Shown here piece after piece: positions 7,908 to 15,811 of a stretch of DNA of 21,356 nt. Each line of letters starts with the position of its first letter. Position 1 is the first letter of the stretch. The notes under the pieces are model-generated. The model made no database searches and had not been told where the DNA came from. It was given only the letters and a program-made list of their open reading frames with translations. This stretch comes from Deltaproteobacteria bacterium (GTDB lineage Bacteria; Desulfobacterota; DSM-4660; Desulfatiglandales; B25-G16). The translations under genes and the position numbers were made by a program. The stretch is from the NCBI GenBank assembly GCA_020348625.1, contig CP070752.1, positions 473,425 to 494,780 on the forward strand, read 5' to 3'.

Positions 7908-8807
7908 ATGGTAAAGATCTTGGAGATAATGTTAAATGGCTTATCGATGGGGGCTATCTATGCCTTGCTGGCACTCGGGTTCGTTTTGATTTTTAAGTCC
8001 ACGGGCATCATAAACTTTGCGCAAGGTGAATTGGCCATGGTCGGAGCGTTTATCTGTTATAGCTTTGCGACTTTGATGGGCGTTCCGTATCTGGTGGCCT
8101 TTTTCATCACGCTCATTTTTGCAGTAATTTTTGGCGGGATTGTCGATGTCGTATTTTTCAGAAGGATGGTGGGAGAGCAGATGTTTTCCACTATAATGGT
8201 GACCGTGGGTCTGGCCAGTATCCTTACCTGTATCGCAGGGTTGATCTGGGGTCACGATGTCTATGCCATCCACTCCCCGTTCACGAACAAGACAGCAACG
8301 ATCGGGGGGATTGTCCTATCCCAGGGGTCTCTTTACACCATTGGGATCTCTATAGTTCTTCTAGTGCTTTTCGTGTTGTTTTTTAATCGATCCCTCTTGG
8401 GAATTGCCATGAAAGGTACGGCGGAGGATTCGGATACCTCGGGCCTCATGGGGATAAACGTAAAAAGGATACACATAGTGGCCTGGGCCATCGGTGCACT
8501 CGTGGCAGCTGTGGCGGGGATTTTTTTGGCGGAACAAAGCTTTGTTCGTCTCGTTATGAGCCATACGGGAATAAAGGCTATGGCAGCGGCTATACTGGGC
8601 GGGATGCAGAGCATAGGAGGCGCTATTTTGGGTGGTGTCATCGTAGGCCTCGTTGAAGGGTTTGCAGCTAATTACCTGAGCGGTATGGAGATAGGGGGTT
8701 TTCACTTCGGGGACATAAAGGATGTTGCCGCCTTTGCCATCATGATTATCGTGTTGATGATCAGACCCCACGGTATCTTTGGCAAAGAAAAGGTGGAACG
8801 GGTTTAG
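7908..8807 (+). CDS. livH: branched-chain amino acid-type ABC transporter permease LivH
   Basis: A 299-residue polytopic membrane protein with about eight hydrophobic segments. It carries the LivH hallmark INFAQGELAMVGAF near residue 40 and the permease loop RSLLGIAMKGTAEDSDTSGL-MGI near residues 160-185, which contacts the ATPase. It ends with the typical MIIVLMIRPHGIFG. Length is usual for LivH. GGAGAG lies ten bases before the ATG. It forms the inner-membrane channel with LivM, whose start lies 10 bases after this stop codon. Confidence 0.93.
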   Translation: MVKILEIMLNGLSMGAIYALLALGFVLIFKSTGIINFAQGELAMVGAFICYSFATLMGVPYLVAFFITLIFAVIFGGIVDVVFFRRMVGEQMFSTIMVTVGLASILTCIAGLIWGHDVYAIHSPFTNKTATIGGIVLSQGSLYTIGISIVLLVLFVLFFNRSLLGIAMKGTAEDSDTSGLMGINVKRIHIVAWAIGALVAAVAGIFLAEQSFVRLVMSHTGIKAMAAAILGGMQSIGGAILGGVIVGLVEGFAANYLSGMEIGGFHFGDIKDVAAFAIMIIVLMIRPHGIFGKEKVERV

Positions 8808-8817
8808 GAAGGGGCAG

Positions 8818-9855
8818 ATGGGCAGTAGGTTCAAGGTAAGCTACCGTGAGGATATGGCCCTCTTTAAGACCCTCTGGGTCAAGGTGTGGCTGGGAATATT
8901 CGTTTGTGGTATGATTGTTTCCCCGTTTTTCCTGACGCGGTATCAGCTGAGTATCCTTAACGAGATGGGAATTGCGACCATTGGGGCCCTGGGTCTTAAT
9001 CTGCTGACCGGCTATACCGGTCAGATATCCCTTGGACACGGTGCATTCCTGGCCATCGGTGCCTATACCACAGGTCTTTTGACCGGAAAACTGGGTATTC
9101 CCTTCTTGTTCTCCCTCCCACTTTCCGGGCTCATGGCAGCTACACTTGGCATGATCGTCGGCATACCATCCCTGCGGCTCAAGGGTCTCTACCTGGCTCT
9201 GGGTACCCTGGCGTTTGGTTTTATCGTAGAGTATATTATCTTCCATTGGGATCTGACTCAGGGTGATATGGGCATGGCAGTGAAGAGGATAGGGATAGGT
9301 GGTTTCACCGTAAAGACGCAGCAGGACTATTTCTACCTGATCATGAGCTTCGCCGCCATAGCCACTATCTGTGCAAAAAACATCGTTCGCACCAAGATAG
9401 GGAGGAATTTCATTGCCATACGAGACAGAGACACCGCTGCTGAGGCGATGGGTATTTCCCTTGCTAAGTATAAGGTGATGGCGTTTGCAGTGAGCTCGTT
9501 TTACGCGGGGGCTGCGGGCTGCCTTATGGCGCATTATCAGAAGTGGATCGTGCCGGGGAGCTTTGATGTATCCCTCTCGATCGCCTATATCGCCATGATT
9601 ATCCTGGGAGGACTTGGGTCAATACTGGGGTCAATTCTGGGGGCCATTCTGATTACGGGCATTCCCCACTTCATCATTTATCTAACGGATTTTTTCAAGG
9701 AGAGCTATCCGGCTCTCAGCGGGGTCATTGTAGACTTCAAGCTGGGGATTTTCGGCTTGATTATCGTTGTCACACTGTTATTCGAACCACACGGGCTATT
9801 CGGCATTTACCGGAGGATAAAGGTTTATTGGAAGACGTGGCCTTTTAGATACTAG
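8818..9855 (+). CDS. livM: branched-chain amino acid-type ABC transporter permease LivM
   Basis: A 345-residue polytopic membrane protein with the LivM hallmark GLNLLTGYTGQISLGHGAF. It also has the cytoplasmic loop RTKIGRNFIAIRDRDTAAEA and the closing FEPHGLFGIYRRIK. About nine to ten hydrophobic segments are visible. The ATG at 8818 is chosen over an upstream in-frame TTG at 8779 because GGAAGGGG lies four bases before it and the TTG start would overlap livH by 29 bases. It pairs with LivH. Confidence 0.92.
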   Translation: MGSRFKVSYREDMALFKTLWVKVWLGIFVCGMIVSPFFLTRYQLSILNEMGIATIGALGLNLLTGYTGQISLGHGAFLAIGAYTTGLLTGKLGIPFLFSLPLSGLMAATLGMIVGIPSLRLKGLYLALGTLAFGFIVEYIIFHWDLTQGDMGMAVKRIGIGGFTVKTQQDYFYLIMSFAAIATICAKNIVRTKIGRNFIAIRDRDTAAEAMGISLAKYKVMAFAVSSFYAGAAGCLMAHYQKWIVPGSFDVSLSIAYIAMIILGGLGSILGSILGAILITGIPHFIIYLTDFFKESYPALSGVIVDFKLGIFGLIIVVTLLFEPHGLFGIYRRIKVYWKTWPFRY

Positions 9856-9986
9856 CTCTTGACTCACAGATGATAGTTTAATGAAAAACCCGTTTTCAGG
9901 CTTTGAAGCGCAAAGCTATTGCCAGTGAACAAGGCGAAGGATCGGGTCTTGTCATATCGAGGGGCAATGGCGGACAGGGATAGGTT

Positions 9987-10009
9987 CAATCCGCTGTGGG
10001 AGTGGATTG
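9987..10009 (+). other. intercistronic stem-loop upstream of the substrate-binding protein gene
   Basis: CAATCCGCT (9987-9995) and AGTGGATTG (10001-10009) form a 9-bp stem with one G-U pair and a 5-base loop, 35 bases before the binding-protein ATG. The same 189-base spacer contains TGAAAA/TTTTCA (9882-9887, 9893-9898) and a GTTAAT direct repeat (10010-10015, 10022-10027). Stem-loops here commonly protect the abundant binding-protein mRNA; that role is inferred. Confidence 0.35.
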
Positions 10010-10044
10010 GTTAATCACCTCGTTAATAGAAAGGAGGAAGTGCC

Positions 10045-11259
10045 ATGAAAAGCAGAACCACAGTCATAAGTGTTTTATTAACAGTTGCCTTGTGCCTTAC
10101 GGTGAGCGGTGCATGGGCAAGAGATGTACGCGGTGTCACGGACGACGCAATCAAGGTGGCCTGTCTCGTTGATCTTTCCGGGCCAGGCAAGTACGGTGGA
10201 CCACCCATTGCCGAGGCCTTCAAAGATTACGTTGCCTGGGTAAACGATACCGGGGGGATCCATGGGAGAAAGATCGAAGGTATCGTTGAGGACAATGGGA
10301 TTTTGCCCAATACTACCATGAATGCGGCGAGGAAGGTCATCTTCAAGGATGAGGTTTTCACGATTGGCTTCAATCTGGGAAGCGCTGGCTCCAGTGCGAT
10401 CCTCCCGCTCTGCGAGGAGAATGAGGTCGTCCTCATGCCCCATGGGGCAAACAAGAAGTTCTTTTCTCCGGGTAACAAATGGGTGTTCGTGCCTCATACG
10501 GTTCAATTCAGCATGGCCTGTAGGGCTGTGGAGTATGTTTTGGAGAAGAATCCCAGGGCAAGGATAGGAATGATCTATCAGGACGATGCGTTTGGAAGAG
10601 AAGGATTGGAGGGTGCTCGAGCTGCAGCTAAATGGATGAAGTCGGAAATCCTAAAGGCAGCACCGTACAAAGTGGGTACGATTGATTTTACTCCCCATAT
10701 GAGTGCCATGAAGGAGGCAAACGTCGACTGGATCGTTTTGTGGACCTATCTGCCCCAATCGGCGGCCGTAATCAAGGAAAAGGTCAAGATGGGATGGGAC
10801 GTCAATCTCATATCCAACAACACCACAGGCGTTCCGCCGCTCTTCGCGCTGGCTAAGCAACATGCGGATGGCTACATGCTGGTAACTCCTTACGCTCCAG
10901 GCCACATGGACACCCCGGGCATTAAGCGGGTAAAGGAAATCACCAAGAAATATGGGGACTATGAAAAAACGCTCGGTAACCCCATGTACCCGGACTATTT
11001 GTACCTAGCCGCATGGGGTTATGTTTATGCCATAGATCAAGGGCTGCGCAATGCAGGGCGAAACCTCACGCCCGACTCCTTTGTAAAGGGATTGGAATCC
11101 ATTAAGAACTTCGATATGGGAGGTATGTGCCCCAATATTACCTTTGGGCCAAAGCAGCATGTGAGCAGCTTCTCGAGCTATGTCCTCAGGGCCGACGGTC
11201 AAAAGATGAGGTTCTTCATCGCCGAGCCTATTCGGGAAGCCAGGACGTCTCAGTATTAA
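10045..11259 (+). CDS. ABC transporter periplasmic substrate-binding protein (LivJ/LivK-like, Peripla_BP_6)
   Basis: A 404-residue secreted protein. Residues 1-25 form a Sec signal peptide with KSR at the N-terminus, a hydrophobic core (VISVLLTVALCLTV) and an AWA cleavage site before R26. C17 is not in a good lipobox, so a soluble periplasmic protein is likelier than a lipoprotein. The mature part has the type-I periplasmic binding fold typical of HAAT receptors: IKVACLVDLSGPGKYGGPP, the GGIHGRKIEGIVEDN turn, and RIGMIYQDDAFGREG at the start of the second lobe. A strong AAGGAGGA site precedes the ATG. It supplies ligand to LivHMFG. Ligand identity is not evident; the neighbouring acyl-CoA synthetase argues for a carboxylate. 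Confidence 0.92.
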   Translation: MKSRTTVISVLLTVALCLTVSGAWARDVRGVTDDAIKVACLVDLSGPGKYGGPPIAEAFKDYVAWVNDTGGIHGRKIEGIVEDNGILPNTTMNAARKVIFKDEVFTIGFNLGSAGSSAILPLCEENEVVLMPHGANKKFFSPGNKWVFVPHTVQFSMACRAVEYVLEKNPRARIGMIYQDDAFGREGLEGARAAAKWMKSEILKAAPYKVGTIDFTPHMSAMKEANVDWIVLWTYLPQSAAVIKEKVKMGWDVNLISNNTTGVPPLFALAKQHADGYMLVTPYAPGHMDTPGIKRVKEITKKYGDYEKTLGNPMYPDYLYLAAWGYVYAIDQGLRNAGRNLTPDSFVKGLESIKNFDMGGMCPNITFGPKQHVSSFSSYVLRADGQKMRFFIAEPIREARTSQY

Positions 11260-11326
11260 CAATAGGGACATCCTGCTGACTCTCCGAGATCGTGACCACT
11301 GTCTCTATTGCTTCTCCGGGAGACAG
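11260..11326 (+). other. two mutually exclusive inverted repeats after the binding-protein gene
   Basis: CAATAGGGACA (11260-11270) pairs with TGTCTCTATTG (11300-11310) over 11 bp with one G-U. The right arm overlaps CTGTCTC (11299-11305), which can instead pair with GAGACAG (11320-11326). A further TCTCC-G-GGAGA hairpin (11313-11323) competes. The first arm starts immediately after the stop codon. No T-run follows, so this is not a classic terminator. The rest of the 206-base spacer shows nothing else. Confidence 0.35.
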
Positions 11327-11465
11327 GGAAGATCCGGGAGGCAAGCACTATGTGAGAAAGACGGAACGGCGTGGCGGAATAAGGCTGATCGTTTGGGCGA
11401 CGCTGTGGGGGTGGCCCTTGTGCGGTTTGCAGCGCGGAAAACCGGGCTGAGAGTGGTTAAGCAGC

Positions 11466-12761
11466 ATGAGTCTGTCATACGATGTGTTGGTTATCGGCTC
11501 AGGGATGGGCGGCATGTGCGCGGCGGCCCTTCTTGCCAGGAACGGGTTAAGAACAGTCGTTGTTGAGAGACTACCGCGCATCGGGGGCCGGTGCTCAACG
11601 GTAGAGTTTGACGGATTCAAATGTACCACCGGTGTCATCGGTGTGGAGATGGGCGGATGCGTTGAGGAAATCTTCCGGCGAGTGGGGGCTGACTTCCATG
11701 TCAGACCTGCTCGCCCACCTCACTACCTGATAAGGGGCCAAGCACACCAGGTGCCTCCCACAGGGGGCCTCAGGAAGCTCGTATCGGCGGCCTCCGATGA
11801 TGCGGCAGAGGTTGAGAAGCTCCTGACCGCCCTTTCAAGGGGATTGAGGTGGCTCGAGCCGCCGGGCACGCTGAGCCTGAGAGAGTGGTTGCTCCAATAC
11901 ACTGAGAACGAGACCATTCTCGGCATATTTCAGACCATGGTTTGCGCGACTTTGCTGGTGAATGCCGATGAACTGCCGGCAAGCGAATATTTCCGTTTCA
12001 TCAAGCGGCTGGGCGGTATCAGAGGTTTCGGGTACTGTCCCGAAGGGAGCATTGCGCTGCCAACTTCGCTGGGTCGAAGGATAGAAGAGTTGGGCGGAGC
12101 GCTTTGGATGCGTTCTACCGTCAAGAGAATCCTCTCGGACAAGGGAATTGTTCGGGGTGCACTGGTTTCAACTAAAGAAGGCGAAGTCAACGTAGGAGCA
12201 AAGATCGTCATCAGCAATGCTGGTCCGAGAAGGACCGTGGAGCTTCTGGGCAAGGCGGATCTTGACAGGGGCTATCTGAGGGAACTGAGACAAAACCTTC
12301 AACCGGCGCCGGTGATGGCGTTGCAGATCGCGGCAGCGGAGCCGCTCATCGATTATGACTCTCTCATGATAACGGGTGCAAGGAGGGTAAATGCCCTCTA
12401 TCAACCGACTGCCGTGTGTCCGGAGCTGGCCCCCACCGGACAGCACCTGCTCCTGGCCGGCGGCGGACCCGGATCCTCCTTCCCCCCTTTTGACAAGAAG
12501 AAGGAGATGGAGCTCTGTCTGCAAGACCTCGAAGATCTCATTCCGGATTTTAAAAAGCGGGCACGGATTCTCACGGCTGGTTTTTATCACGGAAGGTGGC
12601 CGGGAATGCACTGCTGGCCGGGCAGAGATCTTCCTCAAAAGACTCCGATAGAAAATCTCTATAACGTGGGTGACGGAGTGAAGCCCGCAGGAACAACGGG
12701 GCTTCCTTCGGCAGCGGCGAGTGCGCTGGCGGTAGTGGACGATGTTGAAATGCGGCTGTAG
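11466..12761 (+). CDS. FAD-dependent oxidoreductase, phytoene desaturase-like (second copy)
   Basis: A 431-residue flavoprotein. It has the dinucleotide site GSGMGG at residues 11-16, the acidic residue E34 in VVVERLPRIGGRC, and a C-terminal FAD segment ENLYNVGDGVKPAGTTGLPS. NPD-like or reductase Fe-S motifs are absent. It belongs to the same broad COG1233-like group as the protein at 1625-3211 but is about 100 residues shorter and only distantly alike, so it is not a recent duplicate. The ribosome site is weak (GAGAGTGG, then a long spacer), and a somewhat different start is possible. The DUF2284 gene begins 35 bases after its stop, so the two are probably co-transcribed. Substrate unknown. 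Confidence 0.8.
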   Translation: MSLSYDVLVIGSGMGGMCAAALLARNGLRTVVVERLPRIGGRCSTVEFDGFKCTTGVIGVEMGGCVEEIFRRVGADFHVRPARPPHYLIRGQAHQVPPTGGLRKLVSAASDDAAEVEKLLTALSRGLRWLEPPGTLSLREWLLQYTENETILGIFQTMVCATLLVNADELPASEYFRFIKRLGGIRGFGYCPEGSIALPTSLGRRIEELGGALWMRSTVKRILSDKGIVRGALVSTKEGEVNVGAKIVISNAGPRRTVELLGKADLDRGYLRELRQNLQPAPVMALQIAAAEPLIDYDSLMITGARRVNALYQPTAVCPELAPTGQHLLLAGGGPGSSFPPFDKKKEMELCLQDLEDLIPDFKKRARILTAGFYHGRWPGMHCWPGRDLPQKTPIENLYNVGDGVKPAGTTGLPSAAASALAVVDDVEMRL

Positions 12762-12796
12762 ATGTTTCGTGCGCGAGCTGAACTGAGAGTACTGTC

Positions 12797-13384
12797 GTGA
12801 ATGCAAAGCTGGTGAAAGGGATGCCCATGCAGATGCTACTGAATTCTGATGCGGATTTGGAAAAATATGGTGAACGGGCCATGGAGGGAGGAGCCACTCA
12901 TGCAAAACAGATCCACCCGAGCAGCGTAGTAACGGCACCCTGGGTGAGGTTAAAATGTCAGTTTGGCTGCCCAGGCTATGATAAGGGCCACTGCTGTCCA
13001 CCAAACACGCCAACCCCCGAAGAGACGAGAGCGATTCTTGACTCATACCATCGGGCTATCCTTTTCCATATTGAAGTTCCCCACATGCCTGAAAAGGAAA
13101 AGCACTATAGGAGATTCTTTGACTCCCTCGTAGATCTGGAGGGGGAGATGTTCAAGGACGGGCACTACAAGGCCTTTGTTTTCTTGGCTGGTCCGTGCCG
13201 GATCTGTAAGAGGTGCTCTAAACTCGATGGGAAGCACTGTAATTTCCCCCTGCGAGCCAGACCCTGCATGGAGGCCTGTGGAATGGATGTATATCAGACG
13301 GCACGCAACAACGGGTTCTTTATTCAGACCCTGAGGGAGAAGACAGAAACGAACAACGAATACTGTCTCATGCTGGTAGATTAG
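12797..13384 (+). CDS. DUF2284 Cys-rich metal-binding protein
   Basis: A 195-residue soluble protein with the DUF2284 pattern. The N-terminal cluster is C54-x3-C58-x7-C66-C67 in CQFGCPGYDKGHCCPP. The C-terminal cluster is C134-x2-C137-x2-C140-x7-C148, followed by C157 and C161 in PCRICKRCSKLDGKHC and RPCMEACG. DUF2284 proteins are annotated as predicted metal-binding. The ten Cys in two groups suggest one or more Fe-S clusters, but this is untested. GTG at 12797 is taken as the start with CTGAGAG upstream; an ATG at 12821 is the alternative. It sits just behind an FAD oxidoreductase, so an electron-transfer partnership is plausible (inference). Confidence 0.82.
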   Translation: MNAKLVKGMPMQMLLNSDADLEKYGERAMEGGATHAKQIHPSSVVTAPWVRLKCQFGCPGYDKGHCCPPNTPTPEETRAILDSYHRAILFHIEVPHMPEKEKHYRRFFDSLVDLEGEMFKDGHYKAFVFLAGPCRICKRCSKLDGKHCNFPLRARPCMEACGMDVYQTARNNGFFIQTLREKTETNNEYCLMLVD

Positions 13385-13435
13385 GGGAGCTTCTTTTCGC
13401 CCCAACAATTTCCTCCGCCTTGACGGGGGAGGATC

Positions 13436-13475
13436 AAGGTGAAGGTGAGCCACGCGTCCACTTATCCTTCACTTT
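13436..13475 (+). other. 10-bp inverted repeat between the DUF2284 and FMN-enzyme genes
   Basis: AAGGTGAAGG (13436-13445) pairs with CCTTCACTTT (13466-13475) with a single G-U and a 20-base loop. Just upstream TCCTCC (13411-13416) and GGAGGA form another short stem, and CCTTGA/TCAAGG a third that competes with it. The right arm ends in TTT, too short for a convincing terminator. It marks a possible transcription-unit boundary. Confidence 0.3.
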
Positions 13476-13540
13476 AACCGCCTCCTGTAAGACGAGAGCT
13501 GATTTGGAAATAAGGCGGATAGCAAAGGGATGTGAATTTG

Positions 13541-14440
13541 ATGGGAACAATACAAACTGAGTTTACCAGGATGATAAAGGTCGATTACCCGATCATCGGT
13601 GCCCCCATGTTCCTGATATCGTATGAGGAGCTCGCCATCGCAGTCTCGGAAGCCGGAGGCCTTGGCGCGATTCCGTTGCCCAATTTTCGGGCGATCGAAG
13701 ACCTTCAGCAGACGCTAACGAATATCAGGCGAGGAACGGACAAGCCGATTGGGGTCAATATCCACCTGTCTGGGAGGTTCGAGTGGAAGAAGCAGCTGGC
13801 AGTCTGTCTGGATGCCGGTGTGAACTTCTTTATTACGTCACTCGGAGATCCTCGACTCATCCTCGATGATGTACATGCAAATGGGGGAAGGGTTTTTGCA
13901 GACGTTATATCCCTGAACCAGGGACTGAAGGCCCGCGACAGAAAGGTTGACGGGCTGATTGCGGTGGCTTCCGATGCCGGGGGGCACTCGGGAACGATTC
14001 CTACGATCGTATTGGTGCCGTATCTCAAGACCAAGGTGGGACTGCCGGTTATAGCCGCCGGTGGGATCAGCACCGGCGCTCAGATGGCGGCAGCGCTAGC
14101 CCTCGGCGCCTGCGCCGTAATAGTGGGAACGCGCTTGATTGCAACCACCGAGTCCAGGGCAATTTCGGCTTACAAGGAGGCCGTGGTGAAAAGTGGCCCT
14201 GAGGACATCGTGTGTACGGATCGGATCACGGAAAATCCTGCCAATTGGCTTGCCGAAAGCATAAAGGATTTCGATAAGCGTCCTAAATTGGGGTCAAAGA
14301 GGTGGTTGGAGCTGTGGAGCGCCGGTAAGAGCGTCGCCCAAGTGGAGGAAATAAGGCCTGCAGGTGAAGTGATACATGAAATGGTCGCAGACTGTATTAC
14401 CGTATGCAAACAACTGGGACAAAACATCTTGAAAGCCTGA
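13541..14440 (+). CDS. nitronate monooxygenase / FabK-like FMN-dependent TIM-barrel protein
   Basis: A 299-residue protein of the 2-nitropropane dioxygenase / nitronate monooxygenase / enoyl-ACP reductase II family. It has the N-terminal YPIIGAPMF (G20-A21-P22-M23), AGGLGAIP, the conserved His in SDAGGHSG (H149), and the FMN-phosphate-binding end of the barrel, LPVIAAGGIST then VGTRLIATTES. The family includes nitronate oxidases and FabK-type enoyl reductases; in anaerobe catabolic clusters its true substrate is usually unknown. The ATG at 13541 is preferred over a GTG at 13532 because AAAGGGA (13524-13530) is well spaced for the ATG and nearly abuts the GTG. Role here could be reduction of an unsaturated intermediate (inference). 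Confidence 0.85.
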   Translation: MGTIQTEFTRMIKVDYPIIGAPMFLISYEELAIAVSEAGGLGAIPLPNFRAIEDLQQTLTNIRRGTDKPIGVNIHLSGRFEWKKQLAVCLDAGVNFFITSLGDPRLILDDVHANGGRVFADVISLNQGLKARDRKVDGLIAVASDAGGHSGTIPTIVLVPYLKTKVGLPVIAAGGISTGAQMAAALALGACAVIVGTRLIATTESRAISAYKEAVVKSGPEDIVCTDRITENPANWLAESIKDFDKRPKLGSKRWLELWSAGKSVAQVEEIRPAGEVIHEMVADCITVCKQLGQNILKA

Positions 14441-14532
14441 AGAGGTATCGAGCCTGAAGCGGATATAGGGGCTCGTCAGACAATGGGATGCGGGATGTGC
14501 GAAGGACGATATGGACACGACAATGGCACATC

Positions 14533-14555
14533 ATGCAATACGGATTGCATATCCG
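14533..14555. promoter_or_regulatory. overlapping palindromes upstream of the acyl-CoA dehydrogenase gene (candidate operator)
   Basis: ATGCAAT (14533-14539), spacer ACGG, ATTGCAT (14544-14550) is a perfect 7-bp inverted repeat. CGGAT (14541-14545) and ATCCG (14551-14555) form a second, overlapping one. The site is ~115 bases before the acyl-CoA dehydrogenase ATG in a 225-base gene-free stretch. An 18-bp palindrome like this resembles operators of TetR-type regulators, which often control such genes. No regulator gene is in the window. Confidence 0.35.
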
Positions 14556-14665
14556 GACGTCTGGGAAGGCTTTTGGTGTGACAGTAGTATGAGCAAGCAC
14601 ATAAGCCGTTTCAGGACTGCCCGTAGGCCTTGGAAAGAACGAACCTGAATAAGGAGGTATTCCTA

Positions 14666-15811
14666 ATGGATTTTAGTTTTACGGAAGAGCAAAATATGTT
14701 GATCGATACGATCCGTCGCTTCGTCGAAACGGAAATCACTCGAGAGGTGGCCGAGGAGATTGACGAAAAGGATGAATTTCCCCATGAGCTCCTGCAGAAG
14801 CTCTGCGATCTGGGATTTATGGGGATTAATGTTCCCGAGGAATATGGCGGACAAGGCGGCACTATCGTCGATATGATGATTCTTACTGAGGAAACCTCAA
14901 AGAAACTCCCTGTCTTGGCCTGGGCTATCGGCAACATTATCCTGTACGGTAACTCCATCATCGGTGTGAATGGGAATGAGGAACAGAAGAAGAAATACCT
15001 TCCCCGACTGGCCAGGGGCGAGCTCAAGTTTGCCTATGCCCTCACCGAGCCAAATGCGGGATCCGATGCTGCAAGTATCCAGACAAAGGCCGTTCTGAAG
15101 GACGGGTACTATGTGCTCAACGGCACACAGATGTTTATTACCGGTGCCGGCGTGGCCGACATAACCGTCACCAATGCACGCACCGCAGAGTCCAGGCTTG
15201 GAGGAATTACCGACTTTCTGGTTGACACCAAATCAGAAGGCTATACCGCTCGACCAATTAAGGACCTGGGGTACAGAGGTTCGAACACCTGCGAGGTCCA
15301 TTACGATGACGTAAAGGTTCCCCTTGAGAATATTTTGGGCGGGCCGGAAAAGCTCAATAAGGGCTGGTCCCAGATGATGCGCCTGCTCAACACCGAGAGG
15401 CTTCTTCTTTCGGCATGCGCCCTCGGGATAGGGCAGGGGGCCTTTGAGTATGCCCTCAATTATGCAAAGGAGCGAGAGCAATTCGGCCAACCCATCGGAA
15501 AATTTCAGGTAATCCAGCACAAGTTGGTGGACATGGCAACCGAGCTTGAGGCAGCTCGTTGCCTTGCTTATTATGCCGCTTGGAAGGAAACCCAGCATAT
15601 GGAGTGCGTAAAGGAGACCTCCATGTCCAAGTTTTTCTGCTCGGAGGTGGCCAAAAAAGTAGCCCTCGAGGGAGTCCAGATCCTTGGAGGATATGGGTAT
15701 GCGATGGAATACGATGCTCAGCGATATGTGAGGGATGTCCTAGTCCTTCCCATAGGCGGCGGGACAACACAAATCCAAAAGAACATCGTGGGCGCGCAGC
15801 TGGGGCTGTGA
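14666..15811 (+). CDS. acyl-CoA dehydrogenase, isovaleryl/long-chain type catalytic arrangement
   Basis: A 381-residue flavoprotein with the usual ACAD order: N-terminal helices (MDFSFTEEQNMLIDTIRRF), the FAD-side strand motif YALTEPNAGSDAAS, and the C-terminal helical domain with REQFGQPIGKFQVIQHKL and GGYGYAMEY. The position that holds the catalytic Glu in MCAD/SCAD (YEGT) is Gly here (IGGGT, G365). A Glu at 244 in NTERLLLSA aligns with the helix-G catalytic Glu of isovaleryl-CoA and long-chain acyl-CoA dehydrogenases (LERLVLA). Activity is therefore expected. AAGGAGGT eight bases upstream fixes the ATG; an in-frame TTG at 14630 lies before that site and is not used. Reaction: alpha,beta-dehydrogenation of an acyl-CoA with electrons to ETF. 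No ETF genes are in the window. Confidence 0.93.
   Translation: MDFSFTEEQNMLIDTIRRFVETEITREVAEEIDEKDEFPHELLQKLCDLGFMGINVPEEYGGQGGTIVDMMILTEETSKKLPVLAWAIGNIILYGNSIIGVNGNEEQKKKYLPRLARGELKFAYALTEPNAGSDAASIQTKAVLKDGYYVLNGTQMFITGAGVADITVTNARTAESRLGGITDFLVDTKSEGYTARPIKDLGYRGSNTCEVHYDDVKVPLENILGGPEKLNKGWSQMMRLLNTERLLLSACALGIGQGAFEYALNYAKEREQFGQPIGKFQVIQHKLVDMATELEAARCLAYYAAWKETQHMECVKETSMSKFFCSEVAKKVALEGVQILGGYGYAMEYDAQRYVRDVLVLPIGGGTTQIQKNIVGAQLGL

Noticed and set aside
9859..9887. Possible promoter with TTGACT (-35) upstream of the binding-protein gene
   Set aside because: No acceptable -10 at 16-18 bases; the best match is poor.
12168..13046. Long minus-strand open frame opposite the second FAD oxidoreductase and the DUF2284 gene
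   Set aside because: The + strand proteins have clear family motifs; the minus-strand translation is low-complexity and resembles nothing. Same for 8761-9534 (minus) opposite livM.
13532..13540. GTG start for the nitronate monooxygenase-like gene
   Set aside because: It almost touches the AAAGGGA site; the ATG at 13541 has proper spacing. The difference is only three residues.
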